In this document: in pieces, positions 9,969 to 20,603 of the stretch
How the letters are laid out: each line of letters opens with the position of its first letter
Position numbering within the stretch: the stretch's first letter is position 1
Assembly (NCBI RefSeq): GCF_002954705.1
Contig: NZ_MSCO01000003.1
Location: forward strand, 298,897 to 362,896
Reading direction: 5' to 3'
DNA from: Aliivibrio sifiae
GTDB taxonomy: Bacteria > Pseudomonadota > Gammaproteobacteria > Enterobacterales > Vibrionaceae
DNA length: 64,000 nt
Notes under the pieces: model-generated
Told to the model about the DNA's origin: nothing
The model's database searches: none
Seen by the model: only the letters and a program-made list of their open reading frames with translations
Made by a program: the position numbers and the translations under genes

Positions 9969-11300
9969 ATGGCAAAGAAACCAGGAAAAGAAGTAAATAG
10001 TGCTCAGAACGGCCTAGCTGAACTGAAATCGCGTCTGTTATTTGTTATAGGTGCGCTTTTAGTGTTCCGAGCAGGCTCATTTGTGCCAATTCCTGGGATT
10101 GACGCTGCTGTCCTTGCTGATCTTTTCGAACAGCAGCAGGGTACCATCATTGAACTGTTTAACATGTTCTCTGGTGGTGCACTGTCGCGTGCCTCAATTC
10201 TTGCTCTAGGTATTATGCCGTATATTTCGGCATCTATCGTTGTTCAGCTGTTAACAGTTGTTCATCCACCTCTAGCAGAATTGAAAAAAGAAGGTGAGTC
10301 TGGTCGTCGTAAGATTAACCAGTACACACGTTATGGCACCTTGGTGCTGGCGACATTCCAAGCAATTGGGATTGCAACCGGTTTACCAAGCATGATTCCA
10401 GGGTTAGTTGCTAATCCTGACATGATGTTCTATCTGACAGCTACAGTAAGTTTAGTAACTGGTACCATGTTCTTAATGTGGTTAGGTGAACAAATTACTG
10501 AGCGTGGCATCGGTAACGGTATATCTTTGATTATTTTCACAGGTATCGTTGCAGGTTTACCACCAGCTATCGGTGAAACGATCCAGCAGGCGCGTCAAGG
10601 TGAACTGCACGTGCTTCTTCTATTACTAATTGCAGTGTTATCGTTTGCAGTAATTTACTTTGTAGTGTTCATGGAACGTGGTCAACGTCGTATTGTTGTT
10701 AACTACGCGAAGCGTCAGCAAGGCCGTAAGGTATTTGCAGCTCAAAGTACTCACTTGCCTCTTAAAATTAATATGGCTGGTGTGATTCCTGCAATATTTG
10801 CATCTAGTATTATACTATTCCCTGGGACATTGGCTCAGTGGTTTGGTGGTAATGGTGAAGGAACATTCGGTTGGTTAACTGATGTTTCCATGGCGTTAAG
10901 CCCTGGTCAGCCGTTATACGTAATGCTTTATGCAGCAGCAATTATCTTCTTCTGTTTCTTCTATACAGCGTTGGTGTTTAACCCGCGTGAAACAGCTGAT
11001 AACTTGAAGAAGTCTGGTGCATTCGTACCCGGAATCCGCCCAGGTGAACAGACTACGAAATATATTGATAAAGTTATGACCCGTTTAACCTTAGCTGGTG
11101 CGATGTATATTACCTTTATCTGTCTGATCCCTGAGTTTATGATGATAGCTTGGAACGTTCGCTTTTATTTCGGCGGTACTTCCCTACTAATCGTAGTTGT
11201 TGTTATCATGGACTTTATGGCACAGGTTCAGACTCATCTGATGTCTCAGCAGTATGAGTCCGTTTTGAAGAAAGCTAATCTGAAAGGCTACGGCCGTTAA
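9969..11300 (+). CDS. secY: SecYEG translocon subunit SecY
   Basis: 443 residues, as in E. coli, with ten hydrophobic segments. SecY forms the protein-conducting channel of the inner membrane and works with SecE, SecG and SecA. Conserved segments include [16 protein letters not shown] at the first periplasmic loop and [14 protein letters not shown]-like [15 protein letters not shown] before the lateral gate helix. It is embedded in the spc operon between rplO and rpmJ. Confidence 0.98.
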   Translation: MAKKPGKEVNSAQNGLAELKSRLLFVIGALLVFRAGSFVPIPGIDAAVLADLFEQQQGTIIELFNMFSGGALSRASILALGIMPYISASIVVQLLTVVHPPLAELKKEGESGRRKINQYTRYGTLVLATFQAIGIATGLPSMIPGLVANPDMMFYLTATVSLVTGTMFLMWLGEQITERGIGNGISLIIFTGIVAGLPPAIGETIQQARQGELHVLLLLLIAVLSFAVIYFVVFMERGQRRIVVNYAKRQQGRKVFAAQSTHLPLKINMAGVIPAIFASSIILFPGTLAQWFGGNGEGTFGWLTDVSMALSPGQPLYVMLYAAAIIFFCFFYTALVFNPRETADNLKKSGAFVPGIRPGEQTTKYIDKVMTRLTLAGAMYITFICLIPEFMMIAWNVRFYFGGTSLLIVVVVIMDFMAQVQTHLMSQQYESVLKKANLKGYGR

Positions 11301-11327
11301 TTTCAGGTCCATTTACGGAGTTTAGCA

Positions 11328-11441
11328 ATGAAAGTTCGTGCTTCCGTTAAGAAAATCTGCCGCAACTGTAAAGTTATTAAGCGCAACGGTGTTGTGCGTA
11401 TAATTTGTGTTGAACCAAAGCATAAGCAACGCCAAGGTTAA
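11328..11441 (+). CDS. rpmJ: 50S ribosomal protein L36, zinc type
   Basis: A 37-residue protein ([20 protein letters not shown] at the start), read directly. Cys11, Cys14, Cys27 and His32 form the expected zinc site of the C+ type of L36. E. coli RpmJ has 38 residues; one residue is missing just after Cys27. It is the last gene of the spc operon and is followed by a terminator. Confidence 0.96.
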   Translation: MKVRASVKKICRNCKVIKRNGVVRIICVEPKHKQRQG

Positions 11442-11472
11442 TTAGCAGAAATTTTTACTTGATATATTAAGT

Positions 11473-11504
11473 TAGGCCGAGTATTATTCTCGGCCTACCT
11501 TTTG
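11473..11504 (+). terminator. Terminator at the end of the spc operon
   Basis: TAGGCCGAG pairs with CTCGGCCTA around a seven-base loop, followed by CCTTTTG. The T-tract is short, so partial read-through into the alpha operon is possible. Confidence 0.75.
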
Positions 11505-11524
11505 TGTGCAAAAGAAGTAGTTAT

Positions 11525-11600
11525 AGTCGCAACGTATCCTCATCGGGCTTTGTTGTGACTCTTCTTAAGAAAAAGTACTAGGAGTGAATAGTGGCCCGTA
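11525..11600 (+). promoter_or_regulatory. Alpha operon leader, likely S4-binding pseudoknot
   Basis: The sequence leading into rpsM keeps stretches recognisable from the E. coli alpha leader: GTATCCTCATCGGGCTTT, then TAGGAGTGAATA and GTGGCCCGTATAGC. In E. coli this folds into a pseudoknot that protein S4 binds to repress rpsM translation. The similarity is by eye; the fold was not computed. Confidence 0.55.
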
Positions 11601-11947
11601 TAGCAGGCATTAACATTCCTGATCATAAACACGCAGTAATCGCTTTAACAGCGATTTACGGCATCGGTAAGACTCGCTCGCAAGCTATTTTAGCTGCAGT
11701 TGGTATTGCTGAAGATGTTAAGATCAGTGAACTGAATGATGAGCAGATTGATATTCTGCGTGATGGTGTTGCCAAATACACTGTCGAAGGCGACTTACGT
11801 CGTGAAGTATCGATGAACATTAAGCGTCTTATGGACCTTGGTTGTTATCGTGGTCTTCGTCACCGTCGCAGTCTACCATTACGTGGACAGCGTACTAAAA
11901 CCAACGCACGTACCCGTAAAGGTCCGCGCAAGCCGATCAAAAAATAA
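11591..11947 (+). CDS. rpsM: 30S ribosomal protein S13
   Basis: 118 residues starting at GTG (codes [16 protein letters not shown]), the same unusual start codon as E. coli rpsM, with TAGGAG nine bases upstream. S13 lies at the top of the 30S head and contacts P-site tRNA and the 50S subunit. The C-terminal [20 protein letters not shown] block is conserved. It is the first gene of the alpha operon. Confidence 0.98.
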   Translation: MARIAGINIPDHKHAVIALTAIYGIGKTRSQAILAAVGIAEDVKISELNDEQIDILRDGVAKYTVEGDLRREVSMNIKRLMDLGCYRGLRHRRSLPLRGQRTKTNARTRKGPRKPIKK

Positions 11948-12358
<411 letters not shown>

Positions 12359-12389
12359 GTTTCGTTTCTAGGAATATTGGAGAAAGAAC

Positions 12390-13010
12390 ATGGCAAGATA
12401 TTTGGGTCCTAAGCTGAAGCTTAGCCGTCGCGAAGGCACTGATTTATTCCTTAAATCAGGCGTACGTGCGATCGATACCAAGTGTAAGATCGATAACGCT
12501 CCAGGTGTACACGGCGCTCGTCGCGGTCGTCTATCTGAATATGGCGTTCAGCTTCGTGAGAAGCAAAAAGTTCGTCGTATGTACGGCGTTCTAGAAAAAC
12601 AATTCCGTAACTACTACAAAGATGCTGCTCGTATTAAAGGCAACACAGGTGAAAACCTACTTCAACTTCTTGAAGGTCGTCTAGATAACGTAGTTTACCG
12701 TATGGGTTTTGGTGCTACACGTGCTGAATCTCGTCAACTAGTTAGCCATAAGTCTATTCTAGTTAATGGTAAAGTAGTTAACGTTCCTTCTTTCAAAGTT
12801 GCGGCTAACGACGTTGTTTCGATTCGTGAAAAAGCTAAACAGCAATCACGTATTAAAGCTGCTCTAGAAGTTGCTGAACAACGCGAAAAACCAACTTGGA
12901 TTGAAGTAGATGCTGGCAAAATGGAAGGTACGTTTAAGCGTCTTCCTGAACGTTCTGATTTGTCTGCCGACATCAACGAACACTTGATCGTCGAGCTTTA
13001 CTCTAAGTAA
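12390..13010 (+). CDS. rpsD: 30S ribosomal protein S4
   Basis: 206 residues, as in E. coli. It contains the S4 RNA-binding domain ([20 protein letters not shown], then [12 protein letters not shown]). S4 nucleates 30S assembly, takes part in mRNA unwinding, and represses the alpha operon by binding its leader in E. coli. It is followed by rpoA. Confidence 0.98.
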   Translation: MARYLGPKLKLSRREGTDLFLKSGVRAIDTKCKIDNAPGVHGARRGRLSEYGVQLREKQKVRRMYGVLEKQFRNYYKDAARIKGNTGENLLQLLEGRLDNVVYRMGFGATRAESRQLVSHKSILVNGKVVNVPSFKVAANDVVSIREKAKQQSRIKAALEVAEQREKPTWIEVDAGKMEGTFKRLPERSDLSADINEHLIVELYSK

Positions 13011-13033
13011 GGCTTAAATAAAGAGAGGACACA

Positions 13034-14023
13034 ATGCAGGGTTCTGTAACAGAATTTCTAAAGCCGCGTCTAGTTGACATCGAACAAGTTAGCCAGACTC
13101 ACGCAAAAGTAACTCTTGAGCCGTTAGAGCGTGGTTTTGGCCATACTCTAGGTAACGCTCTACGTCGTATTTTACTATCTTCAATGCCGGGTTGTGCCGT
13201 AACTGAAGTAGAAATCGAAGGCGTATTACATGAGTACAGCACCAAAGAAGGTGTTCAGGAAGATATCCTTGAAATCCTTCTAAACCTTAAAGGCCTTGCC
13301 GTTAAGGTTGAGGGTAAAGATGAAGTTATCATTACTCTTAACAAGTCTGGTGCAGGCCCTGTTGTTGCAGGTGACATCACCCATGATGGTGATGTTGAGA
13401 TTGCGAACCCAGAGCATGTAATCTGCCACTTAACTGATGATAATGCTGAAATTAGCATGAGAATCAAGGTAGAGCGTGGTCGCGGCTATGTACCGTCAAC
13501 AGCGCGTATCCATACTGAAGAAGATGAGCGTCCAATCGGTCGTTTGCTTATCGATGCAACTTACAGCCCAGTAGATAAAATTTCTTACTCGGTTGAAGCG
13601 GCACGTGTTGAGCAACGTACTGACTTAGACAAACTTGTTATCGATATGGAAACAAATGGTACACTTGATCCTGAGGAAGCTATCCGTCGTGCTGCTACAA
13701 TTTTAGCTGAGCAACTGGATGCATTTGTAGATCTTCGTGATGTACGAGTTCCTGAAGAGAAAGAAGAAAAGCCAGAGTTCGATCCGATCCTACTGCGTCC
13801 TGTAGACGATCTTGAACTAACGGTTCGCTCTGCTAACTGTTTGAAAGCAGAAGCGATTCACTACATTGGTGATCTGGTGCAGCGCACTGAGGTTGAGCTA
13901 CTTAAAACGCCAAACCTTGGTAAGAAATCTTTAACTGAAATTAAAGATGTTCTAGCTTCACGTGGACTTTCTTTGGGCATGCGCCTAGAGAATTGGCCAC
14001 CAGCGTCTATCGCTGAAGATTAA
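13034..14023 (+). CDS. rpoA: RNA polymerase alpha subunit
   Basis: 329 residues, the E. coli length. The N-terminal dimerisation domain ([19 protein letters not shown]) nucleates polymerase assembly. The C-terminal domain begins near residue 250 and contains [12 protein letters not shown], with the arginine that binds UP elements and contacts activators such as CRP. It sits between rpsD and rplQ in the alpha operon. Confidence 0.99.
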   Translation: MQGSVTEFLKPRLVDIEQVSQTHAKVTLEPLERGFGHTLGNALRRILLSSMPGCAVTEVEIEGVLHEYSTKEGVQEDILEILLNLKGLAVKVEGKDEVIITLNKSGAGPVVAGDITHDGDVEIANPEHVICHLTDDNAEISMRIKVERGRGYVPSTARIHTEEDERPIGRLLIDATYSPVDKISYSVEAARVEQRTDLDKLVIDMETNGTLDPEEAIRRAATILAEQLDAFVDLRDVRVPEEKEEKPEFDPILLRPVDDLELTVRSANCLKAEAIHYIGDLVQRTEVELLKTPNLGKKSLTEIKDVLASRGLSLGMRLENWPPASIAED

Positions 14024-14056
14024 TCAGTTCACTAATTATCTAGTTAGAAGGATTAG

Positions 14057-14440
<384 letters not shown>

Positions 14441-14456
14441 TCAGTAGTAGTTTCAA

Positions 14457-14488
14457 GAAAAAACCGAGTCTTAGGACTCGGTTTTTTT
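14457..14488 (+). terminator. Terminator after rplQ
   Basis: AAAACCGAGTC pairs with GACTCGGTTTT across TTAG, with seven T residues following. The A-run on the other arm means it could also serve fbp on the reverse strand. Confidence 0.92.
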
Positions 14489-14514
14489 GTATCTGAATTG
14501 TGGCAAATTAATGA

Positions 14515-15525
14515 TTAATCTTGCCATTCATCAAGAAAATCCTGAACTTTATCTACCATATTGCTAGAGCCAACAAAGAAAGGGACTCGTTGATGTAATT
14601 CTGTTGGTTTGATATCAAGAATACGTTGTTCACCATCTGTCGCTTTTCCCCCTGCCTCTTCAATTAACATTGCCATTGGGTTGCACTCATAAAGTAATCG
14701 TAATTTACCGTTTGGATAGGCTTGAGTACTTGGATAAAGGTATATTCCACCCTTCAGTAAATTTCTATGAAAATCAGCGACAAGGGAACCAATGTAACGT
14801 GAAGTATATGGACGGTTATCTTCAGGCTTCATTTCTTGACAATACTTTAAATACTGTTTAATTCCTTCAGGGAATCGGATGTAATTTCCTTCATTAATGG
14901 AATAGATGTTCCCATCTTGCGGTACTTTCATATCTTCATGAGATAGACAAAATACACCAAGGGATGGGTCATAAGTAAAACCATGAACCCCATTACCTGT
15001 TGTATAAACTAGCATGGTAGAAGAACCATAAATAATATAGCCAGCCGCGACTTGCTTGTTACCTGGCTGTAGGAAATCTTCCTCTATTGCTGGTGTCCCG
15101 ATTGGAGATATACGACGATATATTGAAAAAATGGTTCCAACAGAGACGTTTACATCAATGTTTGATGAACCATCTAATGGATCCATTAAAACAACGTATT
15201 TAGCGTTTTGATTGAGTTCTTTATTAAAAGCAACCGCTTCATCTTCTTCTTCGCTGGCTACACCACAAACTTGGTCACGGTTTTCTAATGCAGCTTTAAA
15301 TTTGTCATTAGCGTAAAGATCTAGCTTTTGTTGTTGCTCACCTTGAATATTCTCTTCACCAGAAGCCCCCGTAATATCAACAAGTCCCGCTTTGTTAATT
15401 TCACGGTTTACAATTTTAGCTGCCAACTTAATTGACCCAATTAACGATGACAACTCTCCACTTGCATGAGGAAAGTCATGTTGCTTTGCAACAATAAACT
15501 CACCGAGGGTTCTTATTTCAGACAT
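14515..15525 (-). CDS. fbp: Fructose-1,6-bisphosphatase class I
   Basis: 336 residues (E. coli Fbp 332). It hydrolyses fructose 1,6-bisphosphate to fructose 6-phosphate, the committed step of gluconeogenesis, in the cytoplasm. The metal- and substrate-binding motif [19 protein letters not shown] is intact, and the glycine-rich [11 protein letters not shown] block near the C-terminus fits the family. AAAGGAATAACT precedes the ATG. The gene is convergent with rplQ and divergent from mpl. Confidence 0.97.
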   Translation of the reverse strand: MSEIRTLGEFIVAKQHDFPHASGELSSLIGSIKLAAKIVNREINKAGLVDITGASGEENIQGEQQQKLDLYANDKFKAALENRDQVCGVASEEEDEAVAFNKELNQNAKYVVLMDPLDGSSNIDVNVSVGTIFSIYRRISPIGTPAIEEDFLQPGNKQVAAGYIIYGSSTMLVYTTGNGVHGFTYDPSLGVFCLSHEDMKVPQDGNIYSINEGNYIRFPEGIKQYLKYCQEMKPEDNRPYTSRYIGSLVADFHRNLLKGGIYLYPSTQAYPNGKLRLLYECNPMAMLIEEAGGKATDGEQRILDIKPTELHQRVPFFVGSSNMVDKVQDFLDEWQD

Positions 15526-15708
15526 AGTTATTCCTTTATTCTCTGTTATTAGATATCAATGATAAGTGGGGTCAGGTACTGATTTATTTTTACGGTAGTT
15601 GTGTTACTGTTTGCTGTAATTCATTCTATAGCATAGAACTTTTTAAGAGTATTGAAGTAACTCTGTATCGGGATTACTCACTTAATTTAATATAAGACGG
15701 TTTTTATT

Positions 15709-17061
15709 ATGCATATTCACATTCTTGGTATTTGCGGCACTTTTATGGGGGGCGCTGCGACATTAGCTCGTCAACTTGGACACAAGGTTACTGGATGCGA
15801 TGCTAACGTGTATCCACCAATGAGCACATTATTAGAATCTCAAGGTATTGAGATTATTGAAGGCTTTGACCCAAGTCAGCTAGAACCTGCGCCAGACCTT
15901 GTTGTGATTGGTAATGCAATGAGCCGCGGTAACCCGTGCGTTGAATATGTATTGGATAAAAATCTGAAATACACCTCAGGGCCACAGTGGCTTCAAGAGT
16001 TCTTATTACAAGAACGCTGGGTAATGGCGGTTGCCGGAACCCATGGTAAAACGACCACCGCGAGCATGCTTACATGGGTACTTGAAGAGTGTGGCTATAA
16101 ACCTGGTTTCTTAGTGGGCGGTGTACTTGGTAACTTTGGCGAATCGGCTCGTTTAGGCGAAAGTATGTTTTTTGTTGTTGAAGCTGATGAATATGATAGT
16201 GCTTTTTTTGATAAGCGTTCAAAGTTTGTTCATTACCGTCCTCGTACGTTAGTTCTAAATAATCTAGAGTTTGATCATGCTGATATTTTTGATGATCTTG
16301 CTGCTATTCAACGTCAATTTCATCATTTAATTAGGACGGTTCCTAGTACAGGGCGTATTTTTGCACCTGAGCAAGATAAACCACTTGAGCAGGTTTTAAA
16401 GCAGGGCTGTTGGAGTGAACTTGAATTTACCGGTGAAGATGGTCATTGGAAGGCAATAAAGCTAAAAAAGGATGGCAGTCTATTTGAAGTTTATTTTGAA
16501 GGCGAGAAAGTAGGACAAGTTCATTGGGACTTAGTAGGTGATCATAACGTCAGTAATGCGCTTATGGTTGTCGCTTCTGCTCGTCACGTTGGGGTTACTC
16601 CTGATCTAGCGTGTGAAGCTTTAGGTAAGTTTATTAATACTAAGCGTCGTCTTGAGTTTAAAGGTGAGGTGAACGGGGTTACGGTTTATGATGATTTTGC
16701 TCACCACCCAACAGCGATTGATCTAACCTTAGGTGGCTTACGTAATAAAGTGGGTAATAAGAAAATTATTGCTGTACTAGAGCCTCGTTCAAGTACCATG
16801 AAGTTAGGAGTGCACAAGGATACGTTGGCAGCTTCTTTGCATGCTGCTGATAGTGTTTACCTTTTCCAGCCTGATAATATTTCGTGGTCAGTTAAGGATG
16901 TAGTACAGCAGTGTTCTCAGCCTGCATATACTCATAATGATATTGACTGCTTTGTTGATATGATTGTGGCCGAAGCGCAACCTGGTGATCAAATATTAGT
17001 TATGAGCAATGGTGGTTTTGAAGGGATTCACGGTAAATTACTTGATAAGTTGAGCCAATAA
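15709..17061 (+). CDS. mpl: Murein tripeptide ligase Mpl
   Basis: 450 residues (E. coli 457). The enzyme reattaches the recycled tripeptide L-Ala-gamma-D-Glu-mesoDAP to UDP-MurNAc in peptidoglycan recycling. The Mur-ligase ATP loop is AVAGTHGKTTTASML; the central domain has LNNLEFDHADIF and the C-terminal domain VYDDFAHHPTAI. The N-terminal IHILGICGTFMGGAA is a Rossmann-like nucleotide-binding segment. ubiX starts immediately after its stop, so the two are probably co-transcribed. Confidence 0.96.
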   Translation: MHIHILGICGTFMGGAATLARQLGHKVTGCDANVYPPMSTLLESQGIEIIEGFDPSQLEPAPDLVVIGNAMSRGNPCVEYVLDKNLKYTSGPQWLQEFLLQERWVMAVAGTHGKTTTASMLTWVLEECGYKPGFLVGGVLGNFGESARLGESMFFVVEADEYDSAFFDKRSKFVHYRPRTLVLNNLEFDHADIFDDLAAIQRQFHHLIRTVPSTGRIFAPEQDKPLEQVLKQGCWSELEFTGEDGHWKAIKLKKDGSLFEVYFEGEKVGQVHWDLVGDHNVSNALMVVASARHVGVTPDLACEALGKFINTKRRLEFKGEVNGVTVYDDFAHHPTAIDLTLGGLRNKVGNKKIIAVLEPRSSTMKLGVHKDTLAASLHAADSVYLFQPDNISWSVKDVVQQCSQPAYTHNDIDCFVDMIVAEAQPGDQILVMSNGGFEGIHGKLLDKLSQ

Positions 17062-17691
17062 ATGAAATCTCAAAAAAAAGCAATTACATTAGCTATGACG
17101 GGAGCTTCAGGCGCTCCTTATGGTTTACGGTTATTAGAATGTTTGCTTGCTGCTGACTATCATGTTTATTTTCTAATATCATCAGCTGCTCGTGTAGTGA
17201 TGGCGACTGAACACGATTTAAAGTTACCAAGTGGCCCTGATGCAATGAAAACAGCATTGGTTGAACATCTTAAGTGTAATGCTGATAATTTAACGGTTTG
17301 TGGTAAAGAAGATTGGTTCTCACCGGTTGCTTCTGGATCTGCAGCACCAAAGAAAATGGTCGTGTGCCCATGTTCTGCTGGTAGTGTTGCTTCTATTGCC
17401 CATGGCATTTCAGACAACCTTATTGAACGGGCTGCCGATGTCGTATTAAAAGAACGTGGCCAACTGATTATGGTCGTAAGAGAAACGCCATTTTCGACGT
17501 TGCATTTAGAAAATATGCTTAAGTTATCTCAAATGGGAGCAACGATCATGCCTGCAGCTCCTGGTTTTTATCATCAACCTAATTCTATTGAAGATTTAAT
17601 TGATTTTATGGTTGCTCGGATATTAGATCATTTAGGCGTTGAGCAAGGGCTTGTTCCTCGTTGGGGGTATGATCAGCGTCAGAGGGAATAA
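17062..17691 (+). CDS. ubiX: Flavin prenyltransferase UbiX
   Basis: 209 residues of the flavoprotein/UbiX family. It makes prenylated FMN, the cofactor of the UbiD decarboxylase in ubiquinone biosynthesis. The FMN-binding N-terminus [17 protein letters not shown] and the conserved [20 protein letters not shown] and [18 protein letters not shown] segments are visible. Its ATG abuts the mpl TAA. Confidence 0.96.
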   Translation: MKSQKKAITLAMTGASGAPYGLRLLECLLAADYHVYFLISSAARVVMATEHDLKLPSGPDAMKTALVEHLKCNADNLTVCGKEDWFSPVASGSAAPKKMVVCPCSAGSVASIAHGISDNLIERAADVVLKERGQLIMVVRETPFSTLHLENMLKLSQMGATIMPAAPGFYHQPNSIEDLIDFMVARILDHLGVEQGLVPRWGYDQRQRE

Positions 17692-17730
17692 TAAACCTCT
17701 GGCTCAATAAAGCATTCACACATACAATAT

Positions 17731-17866
17731 GCCCTCTCATCGGGGAGCAACCTATATCAACTAGTTATCTAGATTGGTATTCGCTGAGATTAGTAAGCAT
17801 TGGATAATGCTCGCTTAAACCCGTACTACCTGACTCAGATAATGCTGGCGTAGGGATTGAGATGGC
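17731..17866 (+). promoter_or_regulatory. TPP riboswitch
   Basis: The gap before thiB contains the THI-box signature in order: CGGGGAGC (17741-17748), GCTGAGAT (17783-17790), ACCCGT and ACCTGACTCAGATAATGC, then GGCGTAGGGA. A closing helix can form from GCC-C-TCTCA (17731-17739) with TGAGA-T-GGC (17858-17866), one mismatch. This aptamer binds thiamine pyrophosphate and, in related bacteria, turns off thiamine uptake genes when TPP is plentiful. Confidence 0.93.
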
Positions 17867-17925
17867 ATCCTCTTAGAGAATATCACCTTAATTCTGTGCC
17901 GCTCAAAAGGATGTAAGCGCACATA

Positions 17926-18948
17926 ATGAACACTCTTTCTATTTCCTCTCCATTTAAATTATTACCGACAGCGTTAGCTATCATTGCGACGTCTTCTTTT
18001 TCTGTTTCTGCTGCAGATACAGAGACTCTAACCGTTTACACTTATGACTCTTTTGCGGCTGATTGGGGCCCAGGACCAACGATTGAAGCTGCATTTGAAG
18101 CTCAGTGTGAATGTGACTTAAAGCTAGTCGCTTTAGATGATGGCGTGTCTATTTTAAATCGTCTACGCCTTGAAGGTAAAAATACGAAAGCGGATGTTGT
18201 TCTTGGTTTAGACAACAACTTAATGGCGGAGGCAAAAGCGACAGGACTATTAGCTGAGCATCAAATTAGTACTGATTCAGTAACTTTGCCTGGTGGCTGG
18301 AATGATACAACGTTTGTACCTTATGATTTTGGTTACTTTGCGTTTGTTTACAATAAAGAGAAAGTAGCAAATCCTCCAAAAAGTTTGAAAGAGCTAGTTG
18401 AAATTCGTAATGATTTAAAAATTATTTATCAAGATCCAAGAACCTCTACACCGGGTCAAGGTTTATTGCTATGGATGAAGTCAGTTTATGGTGATGATAC
18501 AGCACAAGCATGGAAACAGCTTGCTAAGAAAACAGTGACAGTAACCAAAGGGTGGTCTGAAGCTTATAGTATGTTCTTAGAAGGAGAGTCTGATTTAGTT
18601 TTGTCTTATACGACATCACCAGCCTACCATTTGATTGCTGAAAAAGACGATCGTTTTGCGGCAGCTAACTTTTCAGAAGGCCATTATATGCAAGTTGAGG
18701 TTGCTGCTAAAGTGAAAAATACAGCGAATAATAAATTGGCAGATGAATTTCTGGCCTTTATTTTGAATGATAAATTTCAGTCAGCAATGCCTACAGGAAA
18801 TTGGATGTACCCAGTAACCGATGTTAAACAACCTGATGGTTTTGAAACATTAACGGTACCAAATAAAGGGTTGTCGTTTAGTTCACAAGAGATCTCACAG
18901 CAACGTAAATCGTGGATCCGTGAATGGCAACACGCTCTGACCTTCTAA
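17926..18948 (+). CDS. thiB: Thiamine ABC transporter, periplasmic binding protein
   Basis: 340 residues (E. coli ThiB 327). A signal peptide of about 29 residues ends at SFSVSA-AD. The mature protein starts ETLTVYTYDSFAADWGPGP, the typical ThiB opening, and belongs to the type II solute-binding proteins. It captures thiamine and TPP in the periplasm for ThiPQ. It lies directly downstream of a TPP riboswitch. Its AAAGGAT site ends about 14 bp before the ATG, a rather long spacing that may be part of the riboswitch control. Confidence 0.96.
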   Translation: MNTLSISSPFKLLPTALAIIATSSFSVSAADTETLTVYTYDSFAADWGPGPTIEAAFEAQCECDLKLVALDDGVSILNRLRLEGKNTKADVVLGLDNNLMAEAKATGLLAEHQISTDSVTLPGGWNDTTFVPYDFGYFAFVYNKEKVANPPKSLKELVEIRNDLKIIYQDPRTSTPGQGLLLWMKSVYGDDTAQAWKQLAKKTVTVTKGWSEAYSMFLEGESDLVLSYTTSPAYHLIAEKDDRFAAANFSEGHYMQVEVAAKVKNTANNKLADEFLAFILNDKFQSAMPTGNWMYPVTDVKQPDGFETLTVPNKGLSFSSQEISQQRKSWIREWQHALTF

Positions 18949-18992
18949 TTTTAAATAAGGGGTGCTGGTGTGCTCCTTTCTTTTTGGTAACT

Positions 18993-20603
18993 ATGAAAAA
19001 TACCTCCTCTTATAATTCAGTCCCTATTTGGGGATATATTATTGCTATTATTATTATTGGCTTTGTTGGTGGTGCTATCAGCGCCCTGTTTTTAGAATCA
19101 CCAAGCCTAGATTTAAGTCTAATTTGGTCTGATCCTTATTATTTGTATATTACGAAATTCAGTTTATACCAAGCTTTTCTATCCACTTTATTGAGTATTA
19201 GTCTTGCGATCCCCACTGCGTATGCATTATCACGCCGACAATTTATAGGCAGAGATTTGCTGCTTAAGCTTTGTGCTACGACACTTGTACTTCCTGTATT
19301 AGTAGGTGTTTTTGGTTTACTTTCTATTTATGGTAATAGTGGCTTAATCGCTGATTTGTTCCAAAGGTTTGGTTATTCTCTTCCTTTTTCTATATATGGC
19401 TTAAATGGCATTTTATTAGCACATGTTCTGTTTAACTTTCCTTTTGCCACTCGCCTTCTTTTACAGACATTAGATTCTATTCCTGCTGAGCAACATCAAC
19501 TATCTGCGCACTTAGGGCTTTCAGGATGGAATAAATATAAATTAGTAGCTTGGCCTAGAGTGAAGCAACAACTTCCTCATGTCGCAGGTTTAGTTTTTAT
19601 GTTGTGCTTTACCAGTTTTGCAACGGTAATGGCACTGGGGGGAGGACCTAAATCAACCACCATTGAACTTGCTATTTACCAAGTAATTAAATTTGATTTT
19701 GATTTGCAGTCGGGTGCCATTTTAGCTTTATGGCAAATGCTATTATGCGGTGTACTTTCTTTAATTATCCAGCGTTTCTCAATCTCAGTTGCCATTGATT
19801 CTGGCTCTTCTATACATCAAGCAGTGTTGTACCAAGATTCAAAACAAGAGCGATTATGGGATAGAATTTGGATTGTATTTCTTATTCTCTTTTTATTGCC
19901 ACCACTATTTATGGTCGTAATTAGCGGTCTAAATTCAGAGTTGACGACAGTATTAGTATCGCCTGAATTTTGGTTAGCATTGGTCAATTCTTTGATTGTC
20001 GCGTTAAGTGCAGCAGTATTAGCTATGATTTTTGGTGTTATTTTATTGCATACGACAAGAGCATTAAGATTAAATGAAAAACGTTTGTTGGCTGATAAAT
20101 TGGATTTGATTGGTACGATGATCTTGGTTACTCCCGGATTAGTGATTAGTACTGGATTATTTTTGTTATTGCGAAACATTACAGATATCTTTTCAATTGC
20201 GATTTGGATAGTGGTATTAGTTAATGCATTAATGGCGTTGCCTTATGTGATAAAAACGCTTGCTCAGCCATTACTTCATATCGCACAGCAATATCATTTA
20301 CTATGTGGAAGCCTAGGCTTAAATGGCTTTACTCGTTTTCGGTTAATTGAATGGCGAGCGTTAAGAAAACCAATGGCTCATGCGTTTGCAATAGCATTTA
20401 TTATGTCGGTAGGAGATTTAAGTGCAATTGCCTTGTTTGGTAGTCAGGATTTTCGGACATTGCCTTTATATCTTTTTCAATTATTAGGCAGTTATCAAAT
20501 GGAAGCTGCAGCGGTTATCTCTCTGAGCTTATTGGTACTAAGTGTAGGAGTATTTGCTGTGGTGGAATGGTTATTTTCTTCTAAACGTAAAGGTGAAGCG
20601 TAA
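18993..20603 (+). CDS. thiP: Thiamine ABC transporter, permease
   Basis: 536 residues from this ATG, the same length as E. coli ThiP. Two fused permease halves are visible; each has an EAA-type loop (AHLGLSGWNKYKLVAWP and GSLGLNGFTRFRLIEW) that contacts ThiQ. About twelve hydrophobic segments. The frame is open back to an ATG at 18924 that overlaps thiB by 25 bp, and in E. coli thiP also starts by overlapping thiB (MATRR...). That longer start adds 23 residues, so I prefer 18993 by length, with real doubt. The stop overlaps thiQ (TAATG). Confidence 0.93.
   Translation: MKNTSSYNSVPIWGYIIAIIIIGFVGGAISALFLESPSLDLSLIWSDPYYLYITKFSLYQAFLSTLLSISLAIPTAYALSRRQFIGRDLLLKLCATTLVLPVLVGVFGLLSIYGNSGLIADLFQRFGYSLPFSIYGLNGILLAHVLFNFPFATRLLLQTLDSIPAEQHQLSAHLGLSGWNKYKLVAWPRVKQQLPHVAGLVFMLCFTSFATVMALGGGPKSTTIELAIYQVIKFDFDLQSGAILALWQMLLCGVLSLIIQRFSISVAIDSGSSIHQAVLYQDSKQERLWDRIWIVFLILFLLPPLFMVVISGLNSELTTVLVSPEFWLALVNSLIVALSAAVLAMIFGVILLHTTRALRLNEKRLLADKLDLIGTMILVTPGLVISTGLFLLLRNITDIFSIAIWIVVLVNALMALPYVIKTLAQPLLHIAQQYHLLCGSLGLNGFTRFRLIEWRALRKPMAHAFAIAFIMSVGDLSAIALFGSQDFRTLPLYLFQLLGSYQMEAAAVISLSLLVLSVGVFAVVEWLFSSKRKGEA

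Noticed and set aside
15566-15578. GTGGGGTCAGGT sequence between fbp and mpl, resembling the motif often seen near REP-associated transposase genes
   Set aside because: A single short match with no transposase or inverted partner nearby; too little to call.
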